This document shows, in pieces, positions 35,463 through 45,179 of a stretch of DNA of 64,000 nt. Each line of letters starts with the position of its first letter. Within the stretch, counting starts at the first letter, position 1. The DNA is taken from NCBI RefSeq assembly GCF_947500985.1, contig NZ_CANMTX010000002.1, forward strand, positions 62,001-126,000, written 5' to 3'. This stretch comes from an uncultured Maribacter sp. (GTDB lineage: Bacteria > Bacteroidota > Bacteroidia > Flavobacteriales > Flavobacteriaceae). The notes under the pieces are model-generated. The model was not told the DNA's origin. It saw only the letters and a program-made list of their open reading frames with translations, and ran no database searches. Position numbers and translations under genes: made by a program.

Positions 35463-36569
35463 ATGTTCAAGAAAATCATCGCATTAACAGCAATCGTACT
35501 TTTTCATTTTCAAATACAGGCGCAATCTTTAAAGTCTAAGGCATATAACGTTTACCTGCCCAATTATGCAGAACAACTAGCTCCAAAACAAAGTGAAACC
35601 TATTTGGCTGAGGTCATATTAGGACCTGAAGAAGTGTTGAACTTCACTAAAAGTGAGTTTAAAAAAGCACTTCAACTCGAAGATTTTAAGGAAATTACCG
35701 GTGATCAATCACCGGATCTGTTCTTTGCCATTAACGGTATTTCAGAAAACGATCTAGAAGTTACTGGAACTATTGCACCTGTATCAGGTGACACTTACAG
35801 CATTAATATATCTCCGAAGGATAATAAGAGCGTAAAACTACTTTTCTATTACAACGAAAAACTAACACAATTATGGCAAATACCCCTTTTACCACAAGTT
35901 GATGTAAGGGGAAACAAAATACCGACAACTATCAATTTCAAGGAAGATGAGAAAGAAAAATATCTGATGCTAGAAAGCGGTCGTGCCGTGCCAGATATTA
36001 GTCCGTATATGGTTGAAATGTTCTTGGACAAAAAACTAGGCAAAACTTTTATAAATAAGATTGTGAATACCATTCAAGGTATTTACGACAATAATATGGA
36101 GAAAACCTATACCAACTTCTATTATATAAAAGATAAGAAAAACAGTGATTTATCCGATGAATCCAAAGAGCAACTTACGGCAATGTCGCAACTTTCTGAA
36201 GCTAAGTTTTCTACCTTGATAGATGCAAGAGCTAGCAAATCTAAGATGGAAGAACATATTGCCTATTGGAAAGGTTTCTTACCCAAGTATGAGGATACCG
36301 GTGATAAAAAAATCGCAAAAATTAGAGGGGGTATTCTAATGAACCTATACCAAATGTCTTTAATGACCGAGAATTTTAATACAGCAAACAGCTATTTACA
36401 ACAAGCTGCCGATGTCAAATTTAAATCAAGTACCGTAAAACAAGCTCAAATTGATTTTGCCAAACTTTATGCTAATTATAAACTTAATTACAATGAAACA
36501 TCTGGCGAAAGAAAATACAGTACAGGTTATGAAACAAGTAAAGCTGCTAAAGTTTTAAGGGTACTTTAA
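35463..36569 (+). CDS. secreted protein of unknown function (368 aa), second of pair
   Basis: The product has a signal peptide (cleaved after FQIQAQ), an N-terminal beta-rich region and a helical, TPR-like C-terminal third (LMNLYQMSLMTENFNTANSY). I do not recognise it. It has the same length and the same overall layout as the gene before it, but I see no clear residue-level similarity. It ends 13 bases before the convergent dusB gene. Confidence 0.75.
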   Translation: MFKKIIALTAIVLFHFQIQAQSLKSKAYNVYLPNYAEQLAPKQSETYLAEVILGPEEVLNFTKSEFKKALQLEDFKEITGDQSPDLFFAINGISENDLEVTGTIAPVSGDTYSINISPKDNKSVKLLFYYNEKLTQLWQIPLLPQVDVRGNKIPTTINFKEDEKEKYLMLESGRAVPDISPYMVEMFLDKKLGKTFINKIVNTIQGIYDNNMEKTYTNFYYIKDKKNSDLSDESKEQLTAMSQLSEAKFSTLIDARASKSKMEEHIAYWKGFLPKYEDTGDKKIAKIRGGILMNLYQMSLMTENFNTANSYLQQAADVKFKSSTVKQAQIDFAKLYANYKLNYNETSGERKYSTGYETSKAAKVLRVL

Positions 36570-36582
36570 TTCCGAATAAAAC

Positions 36583-37581
36583 TTAAGGATTTACAAATTC
36601 GTGATCTCCAAATTTTTGCAATACCTCATCAAAAGCGGCAAATACCGATGCTGAATCATCACTGGTTACCATTTTCATACGATATTCCTTAAAATTAGGG
36701 ATACCCTTAAAATAGTTGGTATAATGCCTACGGGTTTCAAAGACCCCTAGTATTTCGCCCTTCCAGTCTATTGACATCTGCAAGTGACGTCGAGCAGCTT
36801 CTACGCGTTCTGCCATGGTAGGTGGAGCTAAGTGTGTTCCTGTTTCAAAAAAGTGCTTTATTTCCCTAAATATCCAAGGGTAACCTATGCTTGCACGACC
36901 TATCATTGCACCATCTAATCCGTATTCATCACGCATTTTCATGGCTGTTTCCGGTGAATTTACATCACCGTTACCAAATACAGGTATATGCATTCTTGGG
37001 TTGTTCTTAACGTCTCTAATAGGATTCCAATCTGCATTACCTTTATACATTTGTGCACGGGTTCTACCATGAATAGCAATTGCGGCACAGCCTACATCTT
37101 GTAAACGCTCTGCAACCTCAACAATTTTAATAGAGCTATCATCCCAACCCAGTCTAGTTTTTACCGTAATGGGCAAATTGCTATGTTCTACCATTGCCTC
37201 GGTCAAAGAAACCATTAGATCGATATCTTTTAGAATTCCGGCTCCTGCTCCTCTTGAGACTACTTTCTTAACAGGACAACCAAAATTAATATCTATAATA
37301 TCTGGTTTAGACTTTTCTACAATCTCAACAGACTGCAACATGCTATCTAGATTGGCACCAAATATTTGAATACCTACTGGGCGTTCTTTTTCGTAAATAT
37401 CTAACTTCATGACACTCTTTGCAGCATCACGAATTAATCCTTCCGAAGAAATAAATTCTGTGTATACCACATCGGCACCTTGCTCTTTGCAAAGGGCTCT
37501 AAATGGTGGGTCGCTCACATCTTCCATCGGTGCTAAAAGCAACGGGAAATCAGGCAGTTGTATGTCTCCTATTTTGGGCAC
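36583..37581 (-). CDS. dusB: tRNA-dihydrouridine synthase
   Basis: The 332-residue TIM-barrel flavoprotein reduces uridines in tRNA. It has LLLAPMEDVSDPPFRALC at the N-terminus, the catalytic-Cys motif NFGCPVKKVVSRGAGAG and PVFGNGDV. The start codon is GTG, supported by a -7 box 24 bases upstream. It is of the DusB type by its motifs. Confidence 0.92.
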   Translation of the reverse strand: MPKIGDIQLPDFPLLLAPMEDVSDPPFRALCKEQGADVVYTEFISSEGLIRDAAKSVMKLDIYEKERPVGIQIFGANLDSMLQSVEIVEKSKPDIIDINFGCPVKKVVSRGAGAGILKDIDLMVSLTEAMVEHSNLPITVKTRLGWDDSSIKIVEVAERLQDVGCAAIAIHGRTRAQMYKGNADWNPIRDVKNNPRMHIPVFGNGDVNSPETAMKMRDEYGLDGAMIGRASIGYPWIFREIKHFFETGTHLAPPTMAERVEAARRHLQMSIDWKGEILGVFETRRHYTNYFKGIPNFKEYRMKMVTSDDSASVFAAFDEVLQKFGDHEFVNP

Positions 37582-37604
37582 TGGCGTATTTTAATTTTGG
37601 GTTG

Positions 37605-37612
37605 CAAAGTTA
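37605..37612 (-). promoter_or_regulatory. -7 promoter element (TAACTTTG) for dusB
   Basis: On the minus strand TAACTTTG is an exact TAnnTTTG match 24 bases before the GTG start at 37581, supporting that start and a short leader. Confidence 0.5.
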
Positions 37613-37731
37613 TATAAAAATACGGGAAGGGCATTACTACCCCTTTTGGATAAATTGTGTCATTTTGAAAGGGATTGTTGAGGACTGAAATACTTGTTTG
37701 TAGAAAGGACGTAAATTAGTAACTAAATTGG

Positions 37732-37757
37732 TCTTCGGCTGCCCTCAGACTGACATT
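37732..37757. repeat. second copy of the flavobacterial dispersed repeat (partial)
   Basis: TCTTCGGCTGCCCTCAG followed by ACTGACAT matches CTTCGACTGCGCTCAG/TATGGCAT at 32051-32076 with few changes. It lies just upstream of the Lgt-like gene; an earlier ATG at 37728 would run translation through the repeat and is rejected. Confidence 0.5.
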
Positions 37758-37787
37758 TTATCACTTAATTCTCTTGCCAATTACTTT

Positions 37788-38570
37788 ATGAACAATACAC
37801 TTCTTATCGTCTCGCTTCCTTTTGAGCCTGTTGTGTTTGGTATAAAGTTAAATATCCACCTCATTCTAGAATACCTAGCGTTCTTTATCGGATTCAGATA
37901 TTATGTTTTGTTACGGAAAAATAGTGCTGATGTCATTTCATCTAACAACCGGCTTTCTATTATAATAGGTGCCGTCTTTGGTGCTTTGTTTCTCTCACGC
38001 GTAGTTGCTTTTTTTGAAAACCCCGTGGCGCATATTCAAGAAGATTGGCTATACAATCTGAATAACAAAACTATAATGGGCGGACTCTTTGGTGGTCTAT
38101 TAGGTGTCGAGCTTGCCAAAAAGGTTATCGGCGAGAAACACTCTTCTGGAGACCTGTTTACATTACCCATCATCTTAGGGATTATCATTGGAAGAATTGG
38201 CTGCTTTTTAGCGGGTATTAAAGAGTTTACCTATGGAAAAGAAACAACGTTATTTACAGGAATGGACTTAGGTGATGGTATTCAAAGGCATCCTATTGCG
38301 TTGTATGAAGTGGTGTTTTTAATGGTGCTTTTTATTATCATCCGTAGATTTCAAAAATCGAATATTACTTTTAAAAACGGAGATCTTTTTAAGCTCTTTA
38401 TGGTCAGTTATTTCTCCCTTCGTTTCTGTATCGAGTTTCTAAAACCTAACAGTTATTATACCCTTGGTCTAAGCAGCATTCAAATATTATGTTTAATTTG
38501 TTTGGTTTACTACTATAAATTCATCCTTCAGGGAATTACATATGTCCGAAAAAAACTATACGTATTATGA
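37788..38570 (+). CDS. Lgt-like (prolipoprotein diacylglyceryl transferase family) membrane protein
   Basis: The 260-residue protein has about seven membrane spans and two Lgt-like motifs: GRIGCFLAG (135-143; canonical Lgt has GRIGNF) and RHPIALYE (167-174; canonical RHPSQLYE). At the position of the essential His of Lgt (FHGGL) it reads IMGGLFGG, so that residue is missing. It therefore probably transfers or binds a lipid head group rather than making lipoproteins; this is inference. It overlaps the radical SAM gene by 29 bases. The ATG at 37788 is chosen because the upstream ATG lies in a repeat. Confidence 0.8.
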   Translation: MNNTLLIVSLPFEPVVFGIKLNIHLILEYLAFFIGFRYYVLLRKNSADVISSNNRLSIIIGAVFGALFLSRVVAFFENPVAHIQEDWLYNLNNKTIMGGLFGGLLGVELAKKVIGEKHSSGDLFTLPIILGIIIGRIGCFLAGIKEFTYGKETTLFTGMDLGDGIQRHPIALYEVVFLMVLFIIIRRFQKSNITFKNGDLFKLFMVSYFSLRFCIEFLKPNSYYTLGLSSIQILCLICLVYYYKFILQGITYVRKKLYVL

Positions 38571-39936
38571 TTTCACTTTAAGCCTTTGCCCAGAATGTTT
38601 ACGACGGGTAGATGCTAAAATCGTTTTTGAAAATGAAAAGGTGTACATGCTTAAAAATTGTAAAGAGCACGGTAGATCTAAGGTGCTTATAGCTGATGAT
38701 ATTGAGTATTACAAGAATATTAGAAACTATAATAAGGCTTCTGAATACCCTAAAACATTCAATACACAAACGCATTATGGTTGCCCATACGATTGCGGAC
38801 TTTGCCCTGACCATGAGCAGCATTCTTGTCTTACGGTTATAGAACTGACAGATCGTTGTAACCTTACTTGCCCTACCTGTTATGCTGGTTCTTCGCCTAC
38901 TTATGGTAGACATAGATCACTAGAGGAAATAAAGAAAATGCTCGACGTCATTGTAAAAAACGAAGGTGAACCAGATGTGGTGCAGCTTAGTGGTGGTGAA
39001 CCTACCATACACCCCGATTTTTTTAAAATACTAGATTACGCAAAGTCACTGCCAATTCGGCATTTAATGTTGAATACCAACGGAATAAAAATTGCAAAGG
39101 ATTTTGAATTTGCTAAACGATTAGCTACCTATGCTCCAGATTTTGAAGTGTATTTACAATTTGATTCTTTGGATAACAAAGTGCTACGAACTTTAAGAGG
39201 CGCAGACCTTGCGGATGTTCGTTTACAAGCCCTTGAACATCTTAACAAATTAAATCTTTCTACCACTTTAGTGGTTGTGCTACAAAAAGGATTGAACGAC
39301 CACGAAATGGGAAGCACTATAGATTTTGCTTTGAAGCAAAAATGTATACGCGGAGTTACTTTTCAGCCCACACAAATTGCTGGGCGGTTAGAAAACTTCG
39401 AAGTGGATGAAAACCGTATCACCTTAACAGAAGTACGTAGAAAGATATTAGAACAGTCCCCCATTTTTGAGTCTGATGATTTAATACCAGTGCCCTGTAA
39501 CCCAGATGCTTTGGTTATGGCTTATGCATTAAAATTAGAAGATGAGGTGAATCCGTTAACGCGTTTTATAAATCCTGATGATTTGTTGAACGAAGGAAAA
39601 AACACCATTATCTATGAGCAAGATGAACAGCTACATGGTAAAATGATCGAGTTGTTCAGTACTGGAAACTCCGTTGAAAAAGCTTCTGAAAACCTAAAGA
39701 GTATTATGTGCTGCTTACCAGAAATTGATGCGCCTGAGCTTGGGTATGATAACTTGTTTCGCATCATTATTATGCAATTTATAGATGCCCATAACTTTGA
39801 TGTGCGTGCCATTAAAAAATCATGTGTGCACATTGTAAATAAAGACTATAAAATTATTCCGTTCGAGACTATGAACCTCTTTTACCGAGATGATAAAATT
39901 GAACGCTTAAAGGAACTACAAAACGAAATGCTATGA
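38542..39936 (+). CDS. radical SAM protein related to tetraether-lipid synthase (Tes/MJ0619-like)
   Basis: The 464-residue protein has an N-terminal Cys-rich part (CPECLRRVDAKIVFE, NCKEHG), the stretch YGCPYDCGLCPDHEQHSC, and then the radical SAM cluster motif C106-x3-C110-x2-C113, followed by VQLSGGEPT. The YGCPYDCGLCP stretch and the N-terminal CPxC region are the marks of the MJ0619/Tes subfamily, whose archaeal members couple lipid tails to make tetraethers. In this bacterium the substrate is unknown; the Lgt-like neighbour suggests lipid chemistry. It overlaps the Lgt-like gene by 29 bases and the next small gene by 4 (ATGA). Confidence 0.85.
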   Translation: MSEKNYTYYDFTLSLCPECLRRVDAKIVFENEKVYMLKNCKEHGRSKVLIADDIEYYKNIRNYNKASEYPKTFNTQTHYGCPYDCGLCPDHEQHSCLTVIELTDRCNLTCPTCYAGSSPTYGRHRSLEEIKKMLDVIVKNEGEPDVVQLSGGEPTIHPDFFKILDYAKSLPIRHLMLNTNGIKIAKDFEFAKRLATYAPDFEVYLQFDSLDNKVLRTLRGADLADVRLQALEHLNKLNLSTTLVVVLQKGLNDHEMGSTIDFALKQKCIRGVTFQPTQIAGRLENFEVDENRITLTEVRRKILEQSPIFESDDLIPVPCNPDALVMAYALKLEDEVNPLTRFINPDDLLNEGKNTIIYEQDEQLHGKMIELFSTGNSVEKASENLKSIMCCLPEIDAPELGYDNLFRIIIMQFIDAHNFDVRAIKKSCVHIVNKDYKIIPFETMNLFYRDDKIERLKELQNEML

Positions 39937-40130
39937 TTTTAGAAGTTGGTAATCTTGATGGTCTTGCTACATTTTTGTTTCTAGTAATGTTCGGTCCCGC
40001 AATATTGTTCATCATAATTGGGGCGATTTTGTTTTATTATAAAAAGAAAAAAGCGGGTAAGGTCTTTATGATTTTAGCCGGCGTTTATTGCCTAATAAGT
40101 CTTGGTATATGCGGTGCTATGCTATCATAG
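39933..40130 (+). CDS. small two-span membrane protein (65 aa) coupled to the radical SAM gene
   Basis: The ATG overlaps the radical SAM stop by the ATGA motif, so translation is coupled. The product has two hydrophobic spans separated by a KKKK loop (YYKKKKAGKVF). Not recognised. The coupling suggests a role in the same membrane-linked process. Confidence 0.7.
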   Translation: MILEVGNLDGLATFLFLVMFGPAILFIIIGAILFYYKKKKAGKVFMILAGVYCLISLGICGAMLS

Positions 40131-40136
40131 AAAATG

Positions 40137-42536
40137 TTATAATCGCTTATTTTCGTCTGTATTCTTACTTTTAGAATTACCGCGAATTTTAGTGTTTCCG
40201 AACTTATATCTAAAACCAAATACAAATAATCGACTTTCAGATCTAGTACTTGTAGTATTATTTTGGTCAAGGTAGTTTCTTGTAGAAAAGGTATTTCCGT
40301 TATTAAAAATATCTTCTATTCCTATTGAAACACTAGCATCTTTATTCCAAAAAGTCTTTCTAAAATTTACACCTAATTTACTATATGCTCTATTACTAGC
40401 ATTACCTTTAACATATGGAGAAATATAGGTGAATGCCATGTCTGCATACAACGATTCATCTTTTAATAATGTGAAATAGTTATTAGCTCGTATATATGTT
40501 GTCCAAATAGAATTCTCTATAGTTGCATCTGTTGCTATATCAATAAACTTATTTTGATTATAATATTGGCTTACCAAAAAATAAGAGTACCAGTACGAAG
40601 TAAAATATTTAGACACACTTACATCGGCACCAAAACTATAATTAGTTTCTAAATTTAAATATTGTGCTTTAAGGATATTGCTTGTATTATCTTGAATAAA
40701 TTGTTGTACTTGTTCATCTGATTTTATACTGGTAAATAAGGCAAACTTAAAGTCTTTATCAAATACATAATCGACTTCTACGTAAGTATTATAAGCTGGT
40801 TTTAAATTAGGATTTCCTTCATAGATAGAATTTGCCGAAAGATAATATTGAAAAGGGTTAATACTGCTATATCTAGCCCGGGTAATTCGCCTGTAGTATT
40901 TTACCATGAAAGCATTTTTGTCTTTCGTATAAGACATTGACAGGTTTGGGAACAAATCAAAATAAGAAGTCGTGTTCATCAGTGATAAAACATCTAAATC
41001 TCCCTTTGTATCTGTATATTCCGCTCTAAGACCTACATTCAACTTCCATTTTTCCCAACTGTTGCTAAGACTGACATACCCTGCATAAATTTGTTCGTCG
41101 TAATTAAAAATACCAGATTCAGTAGGGTTAATGCCTTCAAAGGTTTCATCAAAACCGAATTGAAGAATACTCGACTCAGAGTTTATATTTGCAAATCTCA
41201 ATCCTGTCTCCATAGTCGACTGTTCTGACAATGGTAACGTAAGGTCTGTTTGGACACTGAAAAGATTTATGATTTGGTCTGATTCTACATTCAAGGTATT
41301 CTCAGAAGTATTATCGGTAAAACCCTCTACAATATCATTATTTAATTCTTGACTATCTTTAGAATCATAATATGTAAAATGTGTATTTGTTGCAATTTCT
41401 GCTCCTTTATCATTCAACTTATGCACCCAGTCTAAATAGTTAGACGAGTTATAGGTATCATCGTTTAATATATTGAGACCTTGTAAACGCGCTATTAAAT
41501 CTGCATCGGTATTTTCTAAATCGGTCGTAGAAGTATATAAGGTATTGCCATTGGGCGAAAAACTTGAGGTGGAAGAAAGGCTAATCGCATTTTTATCATT
41601 TAATTCAATATCTAAAAAAAGGTTTAGATTATGACTTTTTTTCTTAGTTATAGATTTTTGCTCTGCTGTCCAAATCTCACTTTCCTGTCCGGCTTCAAAA
41701 AATGTTGTAACATCAGAATATCTGGTCCTATTTCTATCATGACTAAAGCTATAATTCGTTGAAAAATCTATCTTTTTACCTTTAAAGAAGTGATCTGTAC
41801 CTACAGTATGTTTTGGTAAAACTCCTTGCGTATATCTATTAAAAACAGCACCATTATACCCTGCAACCAAGTTTTTCTTCATTTTAATGTCAATCAACAA
41901 TCCGCCTTCAGCACTATATTTTGCAGGGGGACTCGTTATTACTTCTATAGATTGTACATTACTTGCTGAACTACCGCTAAGTAAATTAATAATATCGCTT
42001 TCTGGTAAGTTCACTAGCTTACCATTAATCATCACATTAACATTAGGACTACCGTTAATGTATAAACGATTATTCATTACCATAACACCAGGAGTACGTT
42101 TTAGAACATCCCAAATATCACCATCTGATAGTGCGGTGTTTTCAACGCTAAAGATATGCCGATCTGCTAATTGTTCTAATACCGGCTTTTTTTGAGTGAC
42201 TACAACCTCATCTAACTCTTGAGCGCTTTGAAGAACTAAGGGTTTCATTTCAATGTTTTCTGTAACTGAAATATTAGAGCTCTCTACAGTATTTGCTATA
42301 TAACTGGCAACTATGTTATAAGTGCTAGAAGTAACAGCTTTAAACTCGTAAAAACCTTGGTCATTTGTGACCGTTCCTTTTATGAATTCACCCTCGCCGG
42401 TTAACAATATTACATTCGCTAAAACAATAGGGTTTTGATTGTCATCTATTACTACACCATTAATAATAAAATCTTGGGTAAACGCTAGGGTAAACGTAAG
42501 ACAAAATAGAAGTGTTATATTGAAATTCTTAATCAT
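40137..42536 (-). CDS. outer-membrane beta-barrel family protein, TonB-receptor-like (paralogue 1)
   Basis: The 799-residue product has a signal peptide, a carboxypeptidase-regulatory-like domain (about 25-105), a plug (ELDEVVVTQKKPVLEQLADR, DIWDVLKRTPGVMVMN), and a long beta-barrel of the OMP_b-brl_3 type ending in an aromatic-rich strand. The EGNPNLKPA motif is shared with the other two paralogues at 42647 and 48855. It probably imports or exports something across the outer membrane; the substrate is unknown. It lies 110 bases after paralogue 2, same strand. Confidence 0.85.
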   Translation of the reverse strand: MIKNFNITLLFCLTFTLAFTQDFIINGVVIDDNQNPIVLANVILLTGEGEFIKGTVTNDQGFYEFKAVTSSTYNIVASYIANTVESSNISVTENIEMKPLVLQSAQELDEVVVTQKKPVLEQLADRHIFSVENTALSDGDIWDVLKRTPGVMVMNNRLYINGSPNVNVMINGKLVNLPESDIINLLSGSSASNVQSIEVITSPPAKYSAEGGLLIDIKMKKNLVAGYNGAVFNRYTQGVLPKHTVGTDHFFKGKKIDFSTNYSFSHDRNRTRYSDVTTFFEAGQESEIWTAEQKSITKKKSHNLNLFLDIELNDKNAISLSSTSSFSPNGNTLYTSTTDLENTDADLIARLQGLNILNDDTYNSSNYLDWVHKLNDKGAEIATNTHFTYYDSKDSQELNNDIVEGFTDNTSENTLNVESDQIINLFSVQTDLTLPLSEQSTMETGLRFANINSESSILQFGFDETFEGINPTESGIFNYDEQIYAGYVSLSNSWEKWKLNVGLRAEYTDTKGDLDVLSLMNTTSYFDLFPNLSMSYTKDKNAFMVKYYRRITRARYSSINPFQYYLSANSIYEGNPNLKPAYNTYVEVDYVFDKDFKFALFTSIKSDEQVQQFIQDNTSNILKAQYLNLETNYSFGADVSVSKYFTSYWYSYFLVSQYYNQNKFIDIATDATIENSIWTTYIRANNYFTLLKDESLYADMAFTYISPYVKGNASNRAYSKLGVNFRKTFWNKDASVSIGIEDIFNNGNTFSTRNYLDQNNTTSTRSESRLFVFGFRYKFGNTKIRGNSKSKNTDENKRL

Positions 42537-42646
42537 TTAGTGCAGGTATAACACCTAAATGTAGGAAAGTAATATTGAATTATCTTACAGTATTCTTAAT
42601 TTTTTCTTAATAAAAAATAAAGGTTCTGATAGTTAAACAGTTAGCA

Positions 42647-45049
42647 TTATTCAAGACGTTCTCTCTCTATTTTATCTATATCACGTTGATTGTCTTCTAA
42701 GCGGAAATTACCAAAGTTATACGTGAAGCCAAACTTTACATATTGGGTTTCTGGCTTTATTATAAATCCGTTATTCTGATTTAAGTAATTAGAAGAAAAA
42801 TAACTATTATACTGCCCTAGGATGTCGTTAGCACTTATACTCAATACAGCTCTATTGTTCAAGAATGATTTTCTTAATCCTACAGTTAAATTTGTAAAAT
42901 CTTCTTGAAGATATGATCCTTCTAAATAACCTGACATATAAACCAATCCTAATTCGCCTTTAAAAGTTCCATCTTTAGATAGAGTTATATAATTAGTAAG
43001 GTCTACATACGCTCCATTATATTTATTCTTAGAAGAAAACTCATTGCTTTCTAACGCTAGAAATGTTTCATCTTCATGAAAAATAGAAATATAACTGTAC
43101 AAATACCAGTTGTTGGAGATTGACTTACCATAAGTAAAATCCAACCCAAAAGACGTGCTTTCCAAAACATTTTGGGTATTATCTCTCATTACAAAATTAT
43201 CATTATCCTGAAAAGTAAGTGTAGAAATATAATTCCCATTATCACGATAGTAGAAGTCAAAAAAGAATTCTTGATTCAGCGTGTAATTCAAGTTGAAATT
43301 ATGCCCAAAACCAGGTCTTAAATTAGGATTTCCTTCCTCAAAATTACGTTCATTAATATAGGTTCTAAACGGATTCAAATCTTCATAACGAGGGCGTTGT
43401 ACCTTTCTGGCATAATCAAAAGATAGACTATGGTGGTCATTTATATTGTGCAGAATATACAATGAAGGGAAAAGTTCAAAATAACTAAGCTCGTTAATGT
43501 TTGATACATTTACAGACACTCCTGTGCTTTCTGTTTGTTCTGCACGTAAGCCTGTTTTTATACTCCACTTATCCCAATCTTTAGAAAGGCTAAAATAACC
43601 GGCATACACGCTTTCGTCATAGGTATAGTCATCAGATAAATTGGGTATAAACTGCGTACCGTTATTTTGTAAAAAATAATCTAATCTACTTTCAGAATCA
43701 ATAAAAGAACCTTTTGCCCCTGTTTCAAAAAATACACTGCCTAAATAATCAGTATAATCTATTTGAGCGGTCTTTATTTCTATCTGCTGATCGGCAATGG
43801 TGGAGAAATTAAAATCGCGAAGAAATAAGCCACTAGGTTGAAAATAATCTGAGTTTACTTCTTGATTTCGGTCTAGATCAAAATTTGTGTAATGTGCATT
43901 TACAGTTAAATTACCTTGGTCTTTAAACTGATGTTTAAAAGTAAGGTCGCCCGAAACATTATGCTTTTGTTCGCTTAAAAAACTGTTTGTTGTAAAAATT
44001 GAATCTAAAACCCCAACACTGTTTTTAATGGTAGTTTCCTGAAAAAAATCAGCATCCTTTTTTGGTTGATACTGTGCGTTGCTTGTTAGGCTTAGCGTGT
44101 TCTTATCATCAAATTCATAATCTACCGATACCCCAGCACTATGGGTATTAGTGCGTATTACTTGATCAAAATCTGTATCCCAAACAGAAGTAATACCGGT
44201 ATTATCCATAAAATTGGTATTGCTCAAAGTATTCTTGAACTCCTTTTTGGGTGTGTAATTATAGCTTGCGTTTACATTTAGCTTTTTAGTCTTGTAAAAG
44301 TGAGAAGTTCCAAAATTGTACTTAGGGAATACCCCTTGTGTATACCCAGCATTTACATTGCCTTTATACCCTACAGATACATTTTTACTGGTAACGATAT
44401 TTAAAATTGACCCGCCCTCAGCATCATAACTTGCGGGCGGATTATGAATAACCTCAACAGATTTTATATTCTCTCCTTGGTAATTTTCTAAAAGACTTCT
44501 TACCTCTTCTGAAGACAATTGAACTTTACGATTGTTGATATAGACTGTAGTTGCTTGATTTCTCACTTTCAGTTCATCATTCATCATAATGACTCCTGGT
44601 GTTTGACGAAGAATATCCCAAGAGCTATTCTGAGAAATAACCGTGTTTTCGACATTGAAAACAATTCGGTCAACTTCCCTTTTCACAACGGGTTTATTGC
44701 TTGTAACGGTTACCTCATTAAGTTGCTCCGCTTGCTGCTCAATTATTACAGCTCCGATTTTGGTATCCTTTAAAATCTCAATAGCTAAATTTTCTGAAGT
44801 TTGACCTACATAAGACGCTTTTAAAAAATAGAGACCCTCTGCAATATCAGAGAATAAAAACGATCCATTTTCATCAGCAGAACTTCCTTTAACCAATACA
44901 GAATCTGCAACGGTCAGTAGAAATACAGACGCAAATGCGACGGGTTCTTGGTATTGGTCTTTAACCTCTCCTTTTAATTCAAAGGTTTGACTATACCCAA
45001 AATGGGACATACCTATGCAAAAGAATAAAATAACTGTTAGTAGTTTCAA
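42647..45049 (-). CDS. outer-membrane beta-barrel family protein, TonB-receptor-like (paralogue 2)
   Basis: The layout is as in the paralogue at 40137: signal peptide (LKLLTVILFFCIG, cleaved after FGYSQ), carboxypeptidase-regulatory-like domain, plug (QLNEVTVTSNKPVVKREVDR, SWDILRQTPGVIMMND) and barrel with EGNPNLRPG. I choose the TTG at 45049, because an earlier in-frame TTG at 45073 lies inside a consensus -7 box (45071-45078) and would add eight residues, including a Glu, to the signal peptide. No ATG gives a full signal peptide. Substrate unknown. Confidence 0.82.
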   Translation of the reverse strand: MKLLTVILFFCIGMSHFGYSQTFELKGEVKDQYQEPVAFASVFLLTVADSVLVKGSSADENGSFLFSDIAEGLYFLKASYVGQTSENLAIEILKDTKIGAVIIEQQAEQLNEVTVTSNKPVVKREVDRIVFNVENTVISQNSSWDILRQTPGVIMMNDELKVRNQATTVYINNRKVQLSSEEVRSLLENYQGENIKSVEVIHNPPASYDAEGGSILNIVTSKNVSVGYKGNVNAGYTQGVFPKYNFGTSHFYKTKKLNVNASYNYTPKKEFKNTLSNTNFMDNTGITSVWDTDFDQVIRTNTHSAGVSVDYEFDDKNTLSLTSNAQYQPKKDADFFQETTIKNSVGVLDSIFTTNSFLSEQKHNVSGDLTFKHQFKDQGNLTVNAHYTNFDLDRNQEVNSDYFQPSGLFLRDFNFSTIADQQIEIKTAQIDYTDYLGSVFFETGAKGSFIDSESRLDYFLQNNGTQFIPNLSDDYTYDESVYAGYFSLSKDWDKWSIKTGLRAEQTESTGVSVNVSNINELSYFELFPSLYILHNINDHHSLSFDYARKVQRPRYEDLNPFRTYINERNFEEGNPNLRPGFGHNFNLNYTLNQEFFFDFYYRDNGNYISTLTFQDNDNFVMRDNTQNVLESTSFGLDFTYGKSISNNWYLYSYISIFHEDETFLALESNEFSSKNKYNGAYVDLTNYITLSKDGTFKGELGLVYMSGYLEGSYLQEDFTNLTVGLRKSFLNNRAVLSISANDILGQYNSYFSSNYLNQNNGFIIKPETQYVKFGFTYNFGNFRLEDNQRDIDKIERERLE

Positions 45050-45070
45050 TGGTGACTCGGGGTTGGTAAT

Positions 45071-45078
45071 CAAATCTA
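45071..45078 (-). promoter_or_regulatory. -7 promoter element (TAGATTTG) for paralogue 2
   Basis: On the minus strand TAGATTTG is an exact TAnnTTTG match 22 bases before the TTG at 45049. This decides between the two TTG start candidates. Confidence 0.45.
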
Positions 45079-45179
45079 GTTAAAAAAACGTTGTAATCCT
45101 TTACAATATATGTAATCCAAACCAATCTATACAACAATAAATAGGTAACTACACTCAAGCTTAGCGCTATAAATTAGAT

